A DNA stretch of 64,000 bases, taken from positions 62,001 through 126,000 of the forward strand of contig CAYSWA010000004.1 in assembly GCA_964434535.1 (NCBI GenBank), written 5' to 3'. The position numbers and the translations under genes are program-made. Shown here piece by piece: positions 35,551 through 43,714 of this stretch (position 1 is its first letter; each line of letters starts with the position of its first letter). The notes under the pieces were generated by a model. The model was not told the DNA's origin, ran no database searches, and worked only from the letters and a program-made list of their open reading frames with translations. The stretch comes from SM23-32 sp964434535. Its GTDB lineage: Bacteria; Planctomycetota; Brocadiia; SM23-32.

Positions 35551-38034
35551 ATGGCATACACGAGCAGCATCACCAGGGACGGCAAGGCGCGCAGCGCGCC
35601 GGCCCTCGGCGGGATCGGCGCGGGGTTCTTCGAGCTGCACACGGACGGCATCTGCCGCAACTGGAACGTCGCCAACAACGTGCCGCAGGGCACCGGCGCC
35701 CCGTTCCCCATGCGCGACGACTCCATGCTGTTCTTCATCGTCCGCTACGAGGTCGAGGGCCAGTACCCGCAGATGCGGATCCTCCAGGTGGCGGAGGGCT
35801 ACCACGTCGGCAACATCGAGAACTACCTCTACGCATTCCCCTGGCTGAGCGGCGTCGACCGCGTCGAGCAGCGCGCCGGCTTCCCCTTCATCGAGATGAG
35901 CTTCCACGACGACGAGATGCCGCTGGCGGTCGAGCTGGAGGCCTTCAGCCCCTTCATCCCGCACGACGTGAAGAACTCGGCCCTGCCGACCGCCGTCTTC
36001 CGCTTCCGCCTGCGCTCGCGCGCCAAGAAACCCGTCCACGTGATGCTGATGGCCTCGATGCACAACTGCGTCGGCTACGACGTGGAACGCAAGCACCACG
36101 TCACCCGCGTGCGCCGGCGCAAGGGCTACAAGCTCTTCGAGCTGACCGAGGCGGGCATGGACACCGCGCAGAGCTCCTACGGCTCGCTCGCGCTCGCCTC
36201 GCTCGACCCGGCCTCGACCCACTACGTGGGTTGGGAGGCCGAGCACCCCTACTACGAGTACGTGATCCGCCACCGCGAGCTGCCCAACTTCGACGACACG
36301 CCGGCGCGCAACTGGAAGGACCCCGAGACGGGCGAGCTGATCGCCCGCTGGGGCTGCTTCGGCACGATCGCCGCCTCCCGCCGGCTGGCCAGGGGCGGCG
36401 AGCTCGAGCACACCTTCGTGGCGGGGTGGCATTTCCCCAGCCTCTACAGCCAGGACGGCGCGCACCGGCCGGGCCACTACTACGCCAATCACTTCGACTC
36501 GGCCGACGAGGTCTGCCGGTACGTGATCCGCAACCTGGACGACCTGCGCGGGCGCTCGCGGCGGTTCGCCCGCGACTTCCGCGACAGCTCCGCCCCCGAG
36601 TTCGTGCTCGACCAGGTCAACTCGCAGCTCAACACCTTCTTTACCAGTAGCTGGCTCAGCGAGCAGATGGAGTTCGGCATCCTGGAGGGGCTGCGGCCGG
36701 ACAAGTGCTTCGGCCCGCTCGCCACCATCGACGTGAGCATGTACGGGGCCATGTCGGTCGCCGCGCTCTTCCCCGAGTTGCACCAGAACATGATGCGCCT
36801 GCACCGCTCGCTCCAGCTACCCAACGGCGAGGTGCAGCACGGGCTGGCGAAGGACTTCACCCGCTTCGACGCCGAGGAGGGCGTCACCAGCCGCCTGGAC
36901 ATGCCCTCCCAATACGTGATGCTGGCGCTGCTGGGCTACTTCTGGACCGGCGACCGCGCCTATCTGGAGGAGATGTGGCCCTCCTGCAAGCTCGCCCTCG
37001 AATACGTCCTGACCTGCCGCGACCACAACGGCGACTGCCTGCCCGACATGGAAGGTGTGATGTGCAGCTACGACAACTTCGCCATGTGGGGCGTCTCCTC
37101 CTACGTCTCTTCGCTCTGGCTCGGGGCGCTCGTCTACGCCGTCGAGGCCGCCCGCCGGCTCGGCGACAAGGAGGCCGAGGCCCGCTACGCCGGCGTGCTC
37201 GACCGCGCGAAGGAGAGCTTCGAGGATGCCCTCTGGACCGGCGACTACTACCGCCTGTTCAACGACCGGGACGGCGGGCACGGCGCCGACGACGGCTGCA
37301 TGACCGACCAGCTCATCGGCCAGTGGGCGGCGCACCTGGCGGGGCTGGGCCACATCCTGCCGGCCGCGCGCGTGCGGAAGGCGCTGCGCACGATCTGCCG
37401 CATCTCCCGCCAGCCCTGGGGCCTGGTCAACTGCCGCTGGCCCGACGACGAGTTCCTCCACCCCGTGCCCGAGGAGTGCTGGCACGACCAGGCGAACACG
37501 CCCTGGACCGGCGTGGAGCTGGCGTTCGCCTCGTTCCTGCTCTTCGAGGGGCTCGGCGGGCAGGCGCTCGGCGTGGTGCAGAACGTCGAGTGCCGCTACC
37601 GCAAGGCGGGCATGTGCTGGGACCACATCGAGTTCGGCGGGCACTACTACCGGCCGATGTCGGCCTGGGCCATCGTCAACGGGCTGCTCGGGCTCACGAT
37701 CAACGACGGCGCCTACGGCTTCGCCCCGCGCGTCTCGGGCGCCGAGGTGCGGCTGTTCTTCAGCTTCGGCGCCGGCACGGCCCACTACGAGCGGCGCATC
37801 GAGAGCGAACGGGAGCGGATATGGGTCGAGGTGCAGACCGGCGCGTGGCGTCCGAAGTCGCTGAGCCTTGCCCTCGCCCGGGAGGGCGGCGGCAAGGCGA
37901 CGGTGACCGCCGGCGGGGAGCGCCTCGGCGCCGATCGCTGCGAGGCGCAGTTCGCCGAGGGCGAGCTGCGCCTGGAGTTCCCCCGCCCGCTGAATCTGGC
38001 GGCCGGCGAGCGGCTCGTCGTCAGCGTCAGATAG
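35551..38034 (+). CDS. GH116 family beta-glucosidase (GBA2-like)
   Basis: 827 residues. The N-terminal domain (about 1-330) starts LGGIGAGFFELHTDG, a hallmark of GBA2/GH116 proteins, and the C-terminal (alpha/alpha)6 domain contains RLDMPSQYVMLALLGYFW, CSYDNFAMWGVSSYVSSLW and HADDQANTPW-like segments. Expected activity is retaining beta-glucosidase or beta-xylosidase; the exact nucleophile Glu is not assigned here. No signal peptide. The ATG at 35551 has GAGGA upstream. Its last eight bases overlap the end of the convergent GH57 gene. Confidence 0.85.
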   Translation: MAYTSSITRDGKARSAPALGGIGAGFFELHTDGICRNWNVANNVPQGTGAPFPMRDDSMLFFIVRYEVEGQYPQMRILQVAEGYHVGNIENYLYAFPWLSGVDRVEQRAGFPFIEMSFHDDEMPLAVELEAFSPFIPHDVKNSALPTAVFRFRLRSRAKKPVHVMLMASMHNCVGYDVERKHHVTRVRRRKGYKLFELTEAGMDTAQSSYGSLALASLDPASTHYVGWEAEHPYYEYVIRHRELPNFDDTPARNWKDPETGELIARWGCFGTIAASRRLARGGELEHTFVAGWHFPSLYSQDGAHRPGHYYANHFDSADEVCRYVIRNLDDLRGRSRRFARDFRDSSAPEFVLDQVNSQLNTFFTSSWLSEQMEFGILEGLRPDKCFGPLATIDVSMYGAMSVAALFPELHQNMMRLHRSLQLPNGEVQHGLAKDFTRFDAEEGVTSRLDMPSQYVMLALLGYFWTGDRAYLEEMWPSCKLALEYVLTCRDHNGDCLPDMEGVMCSYDNFAMWGVSSYVSSLWLGALVYAVEAARRLGDKEAEARYAGVLDRAKESFEDALWTGDYYRLFNDRDGGHGADDGCMTDQLIGQWAAHLAGLGHILPAARVRKALRTICRISRQPWGLVNCRWPDDEFLHPVPEECWHDQANTPWTGVELAFASFLLFEGLGGQALGVVQNVECRYRKAGMCWDHIEFGGHYYRPMSAWAIVNGLLGLTINDGAYGFAPRVSGAEVRLFFSFGAGTAHYERRIESERERIWVEVQTGAWRPKSLSLALAREGGGKATVTAGGERLGADRCEAQFAEGELRLEFPRPLNLAAGERLVVSVR

Positions 38035-39340
38035 CGGAGTCGGCCTCGGAGGCGTCGGTGCCCCACTCCTCGTCGCTGGTGACCACGCGGGCGGCCTTCT
38101 CCTCCTCCTCCAGGCCGAGCAGCTCGCGCAGCTTCCAGAGGGTGCGGCGGGTCAGCTCGATCTCGTTCCAGACCCACCAGACGTTGAAGGGGCAGGTCTT
38201 CGCCGGCGGAGGCGGCCAGCGGCCGTCGGAGTTCTCGCTGTTGGTCAGGTGGAACCAGGCCTCTTCGACGAGGGCCTCGGCCTCGGGGCCGCTTGCGCGG
38301 GCCTCGTGGGCCTTCAGCTCGCGGCGGTGGTCGTCGACGATGGGCTGGAAGCGCCTGGCCTCCGGCGTGTCCGCCCAGGCGTCGGCGTAGGTGCGGTGCC
38401 AGGCGAAGCGGTCCTCCACGTAGAACTCATCGGGCAGGGCGGGCAGCTCGCACGCCTCGCCGAACGTGACGCAGGGCCCGAGCTCCATCACCGCCTCGAT
38501 GAGCGCTTCCAGCTTGTCGCCGGCGCCGGGGTCGACCACGAAGCACTTGTCGTAGTCGCCGTAGTGCTTCACGTAGAAGTAGCCGGTGGTGCCGCAGTAC
38601 TCGGCGTCGTCGGCGATGATGATCAGCGCCCCGTCCTCGCGGGTGCCCGACCAGCGCCGCACGTTCTCCATGTACTGCTCCAGCGAGCGGTTGCCCAGGA
38701 AGTACTGGTTGGAGTGGTTGGTGATGCGCATGCTGCGGCAGAAGCCGCCGAGGCCGGGCGCCACGTCCTTGAAGGGGAAGTGGAGGACCGGCTCGTCGGG
38801 GTCGAGCTCGTAGAAGGGCAGCGTGCCGCCCCAGGCCATGTCGCGGCGGGGGTTGCGCTCGACGGCGCCGTACTCGGGCCGGTTGCAGATCATGAAGGAC
38901 TCGAAGTCGAGCACCAGCCTCTTGAAGCCGGCGTCGCGGAAGGCGCGGGGCACGTACTGCATCCAGGAGCACTCGGGGTTCCAGGCGCTCTCGGGCCGGA
39001 AGCCGAGCCGCCGCTCGTAGGTCTGCATGGCGAACTGGCAGGCGCGCCGGCCGTCCTCCTCCGGCACGTTCGCCATCATGGGGTGGGCATAGGGGGAGCC
39101 CATGAACTCGCACTGCCCGCGCCGGACGGCGTCCTTCAGCTTCTCCAGCACGTCGGGGGTGAGGGCGGCGATCTGCTCGATGGTGAAGCCGGACGCCTCG
39201 AAGGTGTAGCGCGCCTCGGGGCAGCGCTCGCGGAAGGTGTCGAAGATCGTCTCGTAGGAGGCCCGGATCGTCTGCTCGTACTGCTCCGGCATCAGGTAGG
39301 CGTAGTTCAGGTTCGCGTGGAAGATCATCACGTAGTCCAT
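38027..39340 (-). CDS. GH57 family alpha-glucan-active enzyme
   Basis: 437 residues with the GH57 (beta/alpha)7-barrel pattern: HANLNYAYLMP at the start (metal or substrate His), SAWNPECSWMQYV carrying the probable nucleophile Glu (around residue 128), and IIADDAEYCG with the second acidic residue (around 245). Members include alpha-amylases, 4-alpha-glucanotransferases and branching enzymes; the activity here is not resolved. ATG 39340 has GGAGG upstream. A strong promoter TTGACG-17-CATAAT drives it, back-to-back with the sulfatase promoter. It converges on and overlaps GH116 by eight bases. Confidence 0.8.
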   Translation of the reverse strand: MDYVMIFHANLNYAYLMPEQYEQTIRASYETIFDTFRERCPEARYTFEASGFTIEQIAALTPDVLEKLKDAVRRGQCEFMGSPYAHPMMANVPEEDGRRACQFAMQTYERRLGFRPESAWNPECSWMQYVPRAFRDAGFKRLVLDFESFMICNRPEYGAVERNPRRDMAWGGTLPFYELDPDEPVLHFPFKDVAPGLGGFCRSMRITNHSNQYFLGNRSLEQYMENVRRWSGTREDGALIIIADDAEYCGTTGYFYVKHYGDYDKCFVVDPGAGDKLEALIEAVMELGPCVTFGEACELPALPDEFYVEDRFAWHRTYADAWADTPEARRFQPIVDDHRRELKAHEARASGPEAEALVEEAWFHLTNSENSDGRWPPPPAKTCPFNVWWVWNEIELTRRTLWKLRELLGLEEEEKAARVVTSDEEWGTDASEADSAI

Positions 39341-39371
39341 CGGCGGCCTCCTCGGTCTCGTGGGGAGCCCG

Positions 39372-39400
39372 ATTATGACGGCGGGGCCTGCCGGCGTCAA
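39372..39400 (-). promoter_or_regulatory. Sigma70-type promoter for the GH57 gene
   Basis: Minus strand: TTGACG (39400-39395), 17-bp spacer, CATAAT (39377-39372). Confidence 0.8.
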
Positions 39401-39410
39401 CGGCCGCCGC

Positions 39411-39439
39411 TTGCCGCCGGCCCGCCCCTCTGATAGGTT
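39411..39439 (+). promoter_or_regulatory. Sigma70-type promoter for the sulfatase gene
   Basis: TTGCCG (39411-39416), 17-bp spacer, TAGGTT (39434-39439). It is divergent from the GH57 promoter with only ten bases between the two -35 boxes, so one bound protein could control both. Confidence 0.7.
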
Positions 39440-39479
39440 CCGTTGTTCTGAGCGGCTCACTGACCGACGGAGGCCCGCC

Positions 39480-41096
39480 ATGGCCAGGGACCGAAGGGCG
39501 AACATCCTCTGGATCTCGTTCGAGGACACCAACCCCTACTACGGCTGCTACGGCGATCCCGTCGCCCGCACGCCGAACCTGGACGCCCTCGCCGCGCAGG
39601 GCGGCCGCTGGCCGCGCTGCTTCTCCACGGCCGGGGTCTGCGCGCCGGCCCGCTCGGCCGTCATCACCGGCCTCTACCCGATCTCGGCCGGCACGCTCCA
39701 CATGCGCACGACGCACACGAACCCCGCCGCGCCCGAGCTGCCCACGCCCTACGGCGCCGTCGTGCCCCACTACGCCCGCTGCTTCACCGAATACCTCCGC
39801 GCCGCCGGCTACTACTGCACCAACAACGTCAAGACCGACTACCAGTTCGAGCCGCCCTTCACCGCCTGGGACGAGCTGAGCACCGAGGCCCACTGGCGCA
39901 ACCGCCCCGACCCCGACCAGCCGTTCTTCGCCGTCTTCAACCCCACCCGCACGCACGAGAGCGGCATGTGGCCGCAGAACTGCCCCGAGCCGGCCTTCGA
40001 CCCGGATGAGATGGCCCTGCCGCCGTACTTCCCCGACACGCCGAAGGTGCGCGAGGCGATGGCCCGCATGTACACCAACATCGAGCGGAGCGACGCCGAA
40101 CTCGGCGAGCTGCTCGGCCAGCTCCAGGAGGACGGGCTCGCCGAGGAGACGGTCGTCTTCCACTGGAGCGATCACGGCCCGCTGCCGCGCGGCAAGCGCT
40201 GGCCCTACGACTGCGGCGTGCGCGTGCCGATGATCGTCCGCTGGCCCGGCCGCATCGAGGCGGGCACGGTGAGCGACCGGCTGCTGAGCACCATCGACCT
40301 CGGGCCGACCGTGCTCTCGCTCGCCGACGTCCCGATCCCCGCGCACATGCAGGGCACGGCCTTCCTCGGCGAGCGGGCCGGGCCGCCGCGCGACTACGTC
40401 TACATGAGCCGCGACCGCTACGACGAGTCCTACGACATGGTGCGCGCCGTGCGCGACCGCCGCTACAAGTACATCCTCAACTGCCGCCCCGAGCTGCCCT
40501 ACCTGCTCTGGATCCCCTACCGCAACCGCCACCCCATCATGCAGGAGATGTGGCGACTGCACCTGGCCGGCGAGCTGGAGGGGCCCGAGCGGATCATGTT
40601 CGAGCCGAGGCCGCCCGAGGAGCTCTACGACACCGAACAGGACCCCTGCGAGATCAACAACCTGGCCGGCGATCCCGCGCACGCCGAGGAGCTGGAGCGG
40701 CTGCGCGGGGCGCTGGAGGCCTGGCGGCGCCGGGTCGGCGACTGGGGCGAGGTGCCCGAGGCGCAGATGGTGCGCCGATGGTATCCCGGCGGCGAGCAGC
40801 CGCAGACGGCCGCGCCCCTCATGGTGCCGATCTGCGAGGAGAGCCCCGGCGTCGAGCCGGCGCCCGGCCGGGGGACCTTCGCCGGGCCGGTTCTGTTGCA
40901 GCTCTACTGCGCCACGCAGGGGGCCTCGATCGGCTACACCACCGAGGAAGGGCAGGGCGCCCGCTGGCAGCTCTACTGCCGGCCGATCCGCCTGCCCGAG
41001 GGCACGACGAAGCTGCGCGCGAAGGCGATCCGCATCGGCTACAGGGAGAGCGAGGAGGCCGCCGCCGCCTTCACCGTCGAGCCGCCGGGGGGCTGA
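39480..41096 (+). CDS. Type I sulfatase with C-terminal CHB_HEX-like domain
   Basis: 538 residues. The formylglycine motif C-x-P-x-R is CAPAR at Cys54-Arg58 within AGVCAPARSAVITGLYP. The metal-site acidic residues ISFEDTNPYYGCYG (residues 13-24) and HWSDHGPLPRGKRWPYDCGVRVP match arylsulfatase-family enzymes. The core ends near residue 460; residues 465-535 form a separate beta domain (ASIGYTTEEG, LRAKAIRIGYRES) like the chitobiase/hexosaminidase C-terminal domain. There is no signal peptide, unusual for a sulfatase. Cys54 needs a maturase; the FGE-like domain at 20.0-20.8 kb is a weak candidate. Confidence 0.9.
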   Translation: MARDRRANILWISFEDTNPYYGCYGDPVARTPNLDALAAQGGRWPRCFSTAGVCAPARSAVITGLYPISAGTLHMRTTHTNPAAPELPTPYGAVVPHYARCFTEYLRAAGYYCTNNVKTDYQFEPPFTAWDELSTEAHWRNRPDPDQPFFAVFNPTRTHESGMWPQNCPEPAFDPDEMALPPYFPDTPKVREAMARMYTNIERSDAELGELLGQLQEDGLAEETVVFHWSDHGPLPRGKRWPYDCGVRVPMIVRWPGRIEAGTVSDRLLSTIDLGPTVLSLADVPIPAHMQGTAFLGERAGPPRDYVYMSRDRYDESYDMVRAVRDRRYKYILNCRPELPYLLWIPYRNRHPIMQEMWRLHLAGELEGPERIMFEPRPPEELYDTEQDPCEINNLAGDPAHAEELERLRGALEAWRRRVGDWGEVPEAQMVRRWYPGGEQPQTAAPLMVPICEESPGVEPAPGRGTFAGPVLLQLYCATQGASIGYTTEEGQGARWQLYCRPIRLPEGTTKLRAKAIRIGYRESEEAAAAFTVEPPGG

Positions 41097-41203
41097 ACGG
41101 CGGCGGGGCGGTGGATCACCTGGCGGCAATGGGCGTAGGCGAGGCCGCAACACATCCCCGGCGCCCCCCTTCCGGGGCTGAGGTCCACGGCGGACGCGAC
41201 GGA

Positions 41204-41252
41204 GCCGAAACCGGGGACTGTATCCCGCAGGGGACTGTCCCCGACTTTCGGC
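41204..41252. repeat. Palindromic dispersed element, second copy
   Basis: GCCGAAACCGGGGAC (41204-41218) and GTCCCCGACTTTCGGC (41237-41252) form inverted arms around an 18-base loop. The whole matches the reverse complement of the 26311-26381 element apart from about 20 extra bases there. It lies 54 bases before the second assembly gap, a likely reason for the assembly break. Confidence 0.8.
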
Positions 41253-41306
41253 GGGCGCTCGGGACAGGCGTCCCGCCCGGCGCAGCCCCTCCGCACATGC
41301 CCGCCG

Positions 41307-41406
41307 NNNNNNNNNNNNNNNNNNNNNNNNNNNNNNNNNNNNNNNNNNNNNNNNNNNNNNNNNNNNNNNNNNNNNNNNNNNNNNNNNNNNNNNNNNNNNN
41401 NNNNNN
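41307..41406. other. Assembly gap of 100 N
   Basis: Exactly 100 undetermined bases; real length unknown. It truncates the molybdopterin-dependent gene on its right. Confidence 0.99.
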
Positions 41407-41627
41407 TCGTCCAGGTCGCCGTCGAGCGAGAAGCCCGCGCCCTCGTAGGTCCCCTCGTAGCCCCGGTCGCTGAGCTCGATCTCGGTGACCCACTTGACCC
41501 ACTTGTAGCCCCACTTGCCCGGTGCGACCACGCGCAGCGGCCAGCCGTGCTCGCGCGGCAGGCGCCGCCCGTTCACCGCGAAGGCGAGCAGCGGCTCCTT
41601 CGGCAGGGGATATGCCTCTGAGCTCAT
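41407..41627 (-). CDS. Molybdopterin-dependent oxidoreductase fragment, 3' end in gap
   Basis: At least 73 residues before the gap. AVNGRRLPREHGWPLRVVAP and GKWGYKWVKWVTEIEL match the middle of the sulfite-oxidase-type Moco-binding domain. The apparent start, ATG 41627 with GGAGG eight bases upstream, gives MSSEAYPLPKEPLLAF, so the N-terminal half of the domain, including the molybdenum Cys, is absent. Either this is a decayed remnant that kept a start signal or a short derivative of unknown role. It lies 36 bases downstream of the S24 repressor on the same strand. Confidence 0.7.
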
Positions 41628-41663
41628 GGCGGGCGCCTCCGGCCGTCGATTATCGGGCGCGCC

Positions 41664-42395
41664 TCAGCGCAGGTCAACCCAGGCCCAGATGACCTGGCCG
41701 ATGACGGGCTCCTCCAGCTCGCGCAGGTCGACGACGATCGGGGCGAAGGTCCGCTGGTCCTCGTTGTCGCTGAACAGCAGGAGATAGGGATCGCGCACGC
41801 GCAGGCGCTTGATGACGACCGAGCCCTCGTTGGTGCGCGAGCAGACGATGCGCCCCTCCAGGTTGCGCAGGGGGACGGGGGCGACGTCGACGGCGACGAT
41901 GCTGCCGTCGGTCAGGGTCGGGGCCATGCTGTCGCCACAGATGCGCACGCAGCGGATCCGCTCGGGGTGGGGGGCGACGCGCTGGTGGATGATGCAGTAG
42001 CCCTCGACCTGCTCCTCCATGATGAGGCCCTCGCCGGCGGCGGCCGGGTCGCGCAGGTAGGGCACGGCGTAGTAGCGGTCCTCGCCCTCCAGGCGGCGCA
42101 GGGCGCGCAGCTCCTGCGGGCTGGTGACCACGACGGGCCGCTCGGGCCGCACGCCGCTGAAGCGCTCGCCGGCGCCGGTCAGCACCCACTGGTGGTCGAT
42201 GCGCAGCGTGTGCTCCAGGGCGAGCAGCACCGGCAGGGGAGGGGGCCGCTCCTCGCGCTCGTAGGCGGCGATGGTGCTCTGGGTCACGCCGACGGCCTCG
42301 CCCAGCTCCGTCTGGCTCAGGGCGAGTTCGCCCCGGACCGCGCGGAGCCTGCCCCCGACCGACTGCCGCCCGTTGCGCCGTTGCTCGCCGCTCAT
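41664..42395 (-). CDS. XRE-S24 phage-type autocleaving repressor
   Basis: 243 residues, CI/LexA-like. Residues 14-70 are an XRE helix-turn-helix (LSQTELGEAVGVTQSTIAAY). Residues about 110-240 are a peptidase S24 domain with the nucleophile Ser156 in CGDSMAPTL and general base Lys196 in VVIKRL. A candidate self-cleavage site Ala120-Gly121 precedes it. The combination predicts a repressor inactivated by RecA-stimulated cleavage after DNA damage. It is divergent from a Gam-like/zinc-finger/excisionase-like cassette with strong facing promoters in the 219-base space, the architecture of a lysogeny switch. Confidence 0.9.
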   Translation of the reverse strand: MSGEQRRNGRQSVGGRLRAVRGELALSQTELGEAVGVTQSTIAAYEREERPPPLPVLLALEHTLRIDHQWVLTGAGERFSGVRPERPVVVTSPQELRALRRLEGEDRYYAVPYLRDPAAAGEGLIMEEQVEGYCIIHQRVAPHPERIRCVRICGDSMAPTLTDGSIVAVDVAPVPLRNLEGRIVCSRTNEGSVVIKRLRVRDPYLLLFSDNEDQRTFAPIVVDLRELEEPVIGQVIWAWVDLR

Positions 42396-42614
42396 CGGCT
42401 CACCCCTTCCGGGAAGGTGCAGACCACCTGGGTAATCGTATCTGCTATTCTACCCACCACTAAGGGCGAAAGCAAGCGGTAAAAGAGTTTTTTCATCCGA
42501 TTCTTCTTGACGTTATCCGCTGAAACGCGTATTGTAGCTATGCGCATGGATAGACCGACCACGAAGACGCGCGCCGGATCAAGAGAGGGGAATCCGGCCG
42601 GAAGGGAGCGACCT
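42396..42614. promoter_or_regulatory. Divergent control region between the S24 repressor and gam
   Basis: Minus promoter: TTGCTT (42475-42470), 17 bp, TAGAAT (42452-42447). Plus promoter: TTGACG (42507-42512), 17 bp, TATTGT (42530-42535). A perfect 13-base palindrome CCTTCCGGGAAGG (42405-42417) lies in the repressor leader, and GGGTA...TACCC flanks the minus -10 (about 42430-42455). These are candidate operators only. The region is clearly more A/T-rich (AAAGAGTTTTTTC near 42483) than its surroundings. Confidence 0.75.
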
Positions 42615-43160
42615 ATGGCCACCGAAGTGCTGGACGCCCGGGAGGCGCGCGCCCGCGTCGCCCGCCGCCTCCGCGCCATCGCCCGCCTGCATGCCCGCCG
42701 CGAGGCGCTCGAAGCCGAACTCGAAGCCGAGCTGAGCGCCCTGCGCGCCCGCTCTGAGCCGCGCCTGGAGGGCCTCGCCCGCCGCGAGGAGCGCCTCCGG
42801 GCGGAGCTGGAGGAGTTCTGCCGCGCCGAGCGCGACGCCGTCCTCCCCCCGGACCGCAAGAGCCTGCGGACGGCCTGCGGGGAGGTCGGCTTCCGCAGGA
42901 CCGAGCCGTCCGTCCGCGTGCGGGACGGCCTCGCCGAGCAGGAGGTCTGCCGCCGGCTGCGTGGCGCCGGGCTGGGGGAGCTGGTGCGCACCCGCGAGGC
43001 GCCCGACCGGCGGGCCGTCGGCGCCGCCCTGCGCGGCGGGCGGGCCGAGGCCGAGCGGATCCGCCGCTGCGGGCTGGAGCTGGCCGGCGGGGGCGAGCGG
43101 TTCCACTGCCGCATCTTCGGCGCGGACGGCGGCCGCCCCGCCGCGAGGGGGCGGGCATGA
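42615..43160 (+). CDS. gam: Mu Gam-like DNA-end-binding protein
   Basis: 181 residues, ATG 42615 after GGGAG; earlier starts at 42540 lie on top of the promoter. Residues 8-75 form a long basic/acidic coiled coil, followed by RKSLRTACGEVGFRRTEPSV (81-100), which matches the KS...G..G.R...SV core of the phage Mu host-nuclease inhibitor Gam family (PF07352), and the closing ELAGGGERFH. Gam is a Ku-like homodimer that coats double-strand ends and blocks exonucleases. No transposase (MuA/MuB) or structural phage gene accompanies it. The next start overlaps its stop (ATGA). Confidence 0.8.
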   Translation: MATEVLDAREARARVARRLRAIARLHARREALEAELEAELSALRARSEPRLEGLARREERLRAELEEFCRAERDAVLPPDRKSLRTACGEVGFRRTEPSVRVRDGLAEQEVCRRLRGAGLGELVRTREAPDRRAVGAALRGGRAEAERIRRCGLELAGGGERFHCRIFGADGGRPAARGRA

Positions 43161-43453
43161 GCCGGGCCGAGGATGTCCGCTCGATCGCGGCGCGCGTGCC
43201 GGCCGACCTGGCCGACCTGCGCGGCCGGCTGATGCTGGAGCCGCTCTGCGAGAGCCTCGGCGTCGAGGAGGTGAGCTGCCCCGCCTGCGGGGGCAGCGGC
43301 TGGCTCGACCGCCGGGCCCTGGAGCACTGCCCCCTGTGCGGCGGCTTCCGCGAGGTGCCCCGGGTGCTGGCCGAGTGGTTCAGGGACCAGCTTCGACGGG
43401 CCCGCTCGCCCGAGGAGGCGAGGCCCCGCGCCCGGAGCCTGCCCGTGCGCTGA
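43157..43453 (+). CDS. Small DnaJ-type zinc-finger protein
   Basis: 98 residues. One zinc site is formed by CPACGGSG (Cys41, Cys44) and CPLCGG (Cys58, Cys61), the CxxCxGxG pattern of DnaJ zinc centres, with an Arg-rich helical C-terminus. No J domain. The function is unknown; position suggests it works with Gam. Its ATG overlaps the gam stop, so the two are translated together under the repressor-controlled promoter. Confidence 0.75.
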   Translation: MSRAEDVRSIAARVPADLADLRGRLMLEPLCESLGVEEVSCPACGGSGWLDRRALEHCPLCGGFREVPRVLAEWFRDQLRRARSPEEARPRARSLPVR

Positions 43454-43483
43454 AGGCGTCCTTCCCTGCGAGGTGAGCGACCG

Positions 43484-43714
43484 ATGCCGTGCCGGATCTG
43501 CGGATGCCCCGAGGTCAGGTGGCTGACCGTGGCGACCGTCGCCCGCCAGTTCAAGTGCAGCCGCAAGCTGGTGCGCCGCCTGATCAAGACGGGCGAGATA
43601 GAGGGCGTCATGTTCGGCGGCATCTGGCGGGTCGATCACGCCTCGCTCGACGACTACGTGCGCAAGGACTCGGTGCGCTTCTCCGTCCCCGACGAGTCCG
43701 GGCGCCGCTGGTAG
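43484..43714 (+). CDS. Excisionase/MerR-like helix-turn-helix protein
   Basis: 76 residues. A Cys cluster CRICGC at the N-terminus is followed by an HTH_17/excisionase-type winged helix: LTVATVARQFKCSRKLVRRL, then GEIEGVMFGGIWRVDHASLDDYV. Such proteins bind DNA to direct excision or to antagonise repressors (Xis, AlpA, Cox). No integrase lies beside it. It is 30 bases after the zinc-finger gene with GAGGTGAG as ribosome-binding site, and closes the cassette. Confidence 0.75.
   Translation: MPCRICGCPEVRWLTVATVARQFKCSRKLVRRLIKTGEIEGVMFGGIWRVDHASLDDYVRKDSVRFSVPDESGRRW

Noticed and set aside
41664..43714. Complete Mu-like prophage
   Set aside because: Only regulator, Gam-like and small proteins are present; no MuA/MuB, lysis, head or tail genes, and uvrC follows directly.
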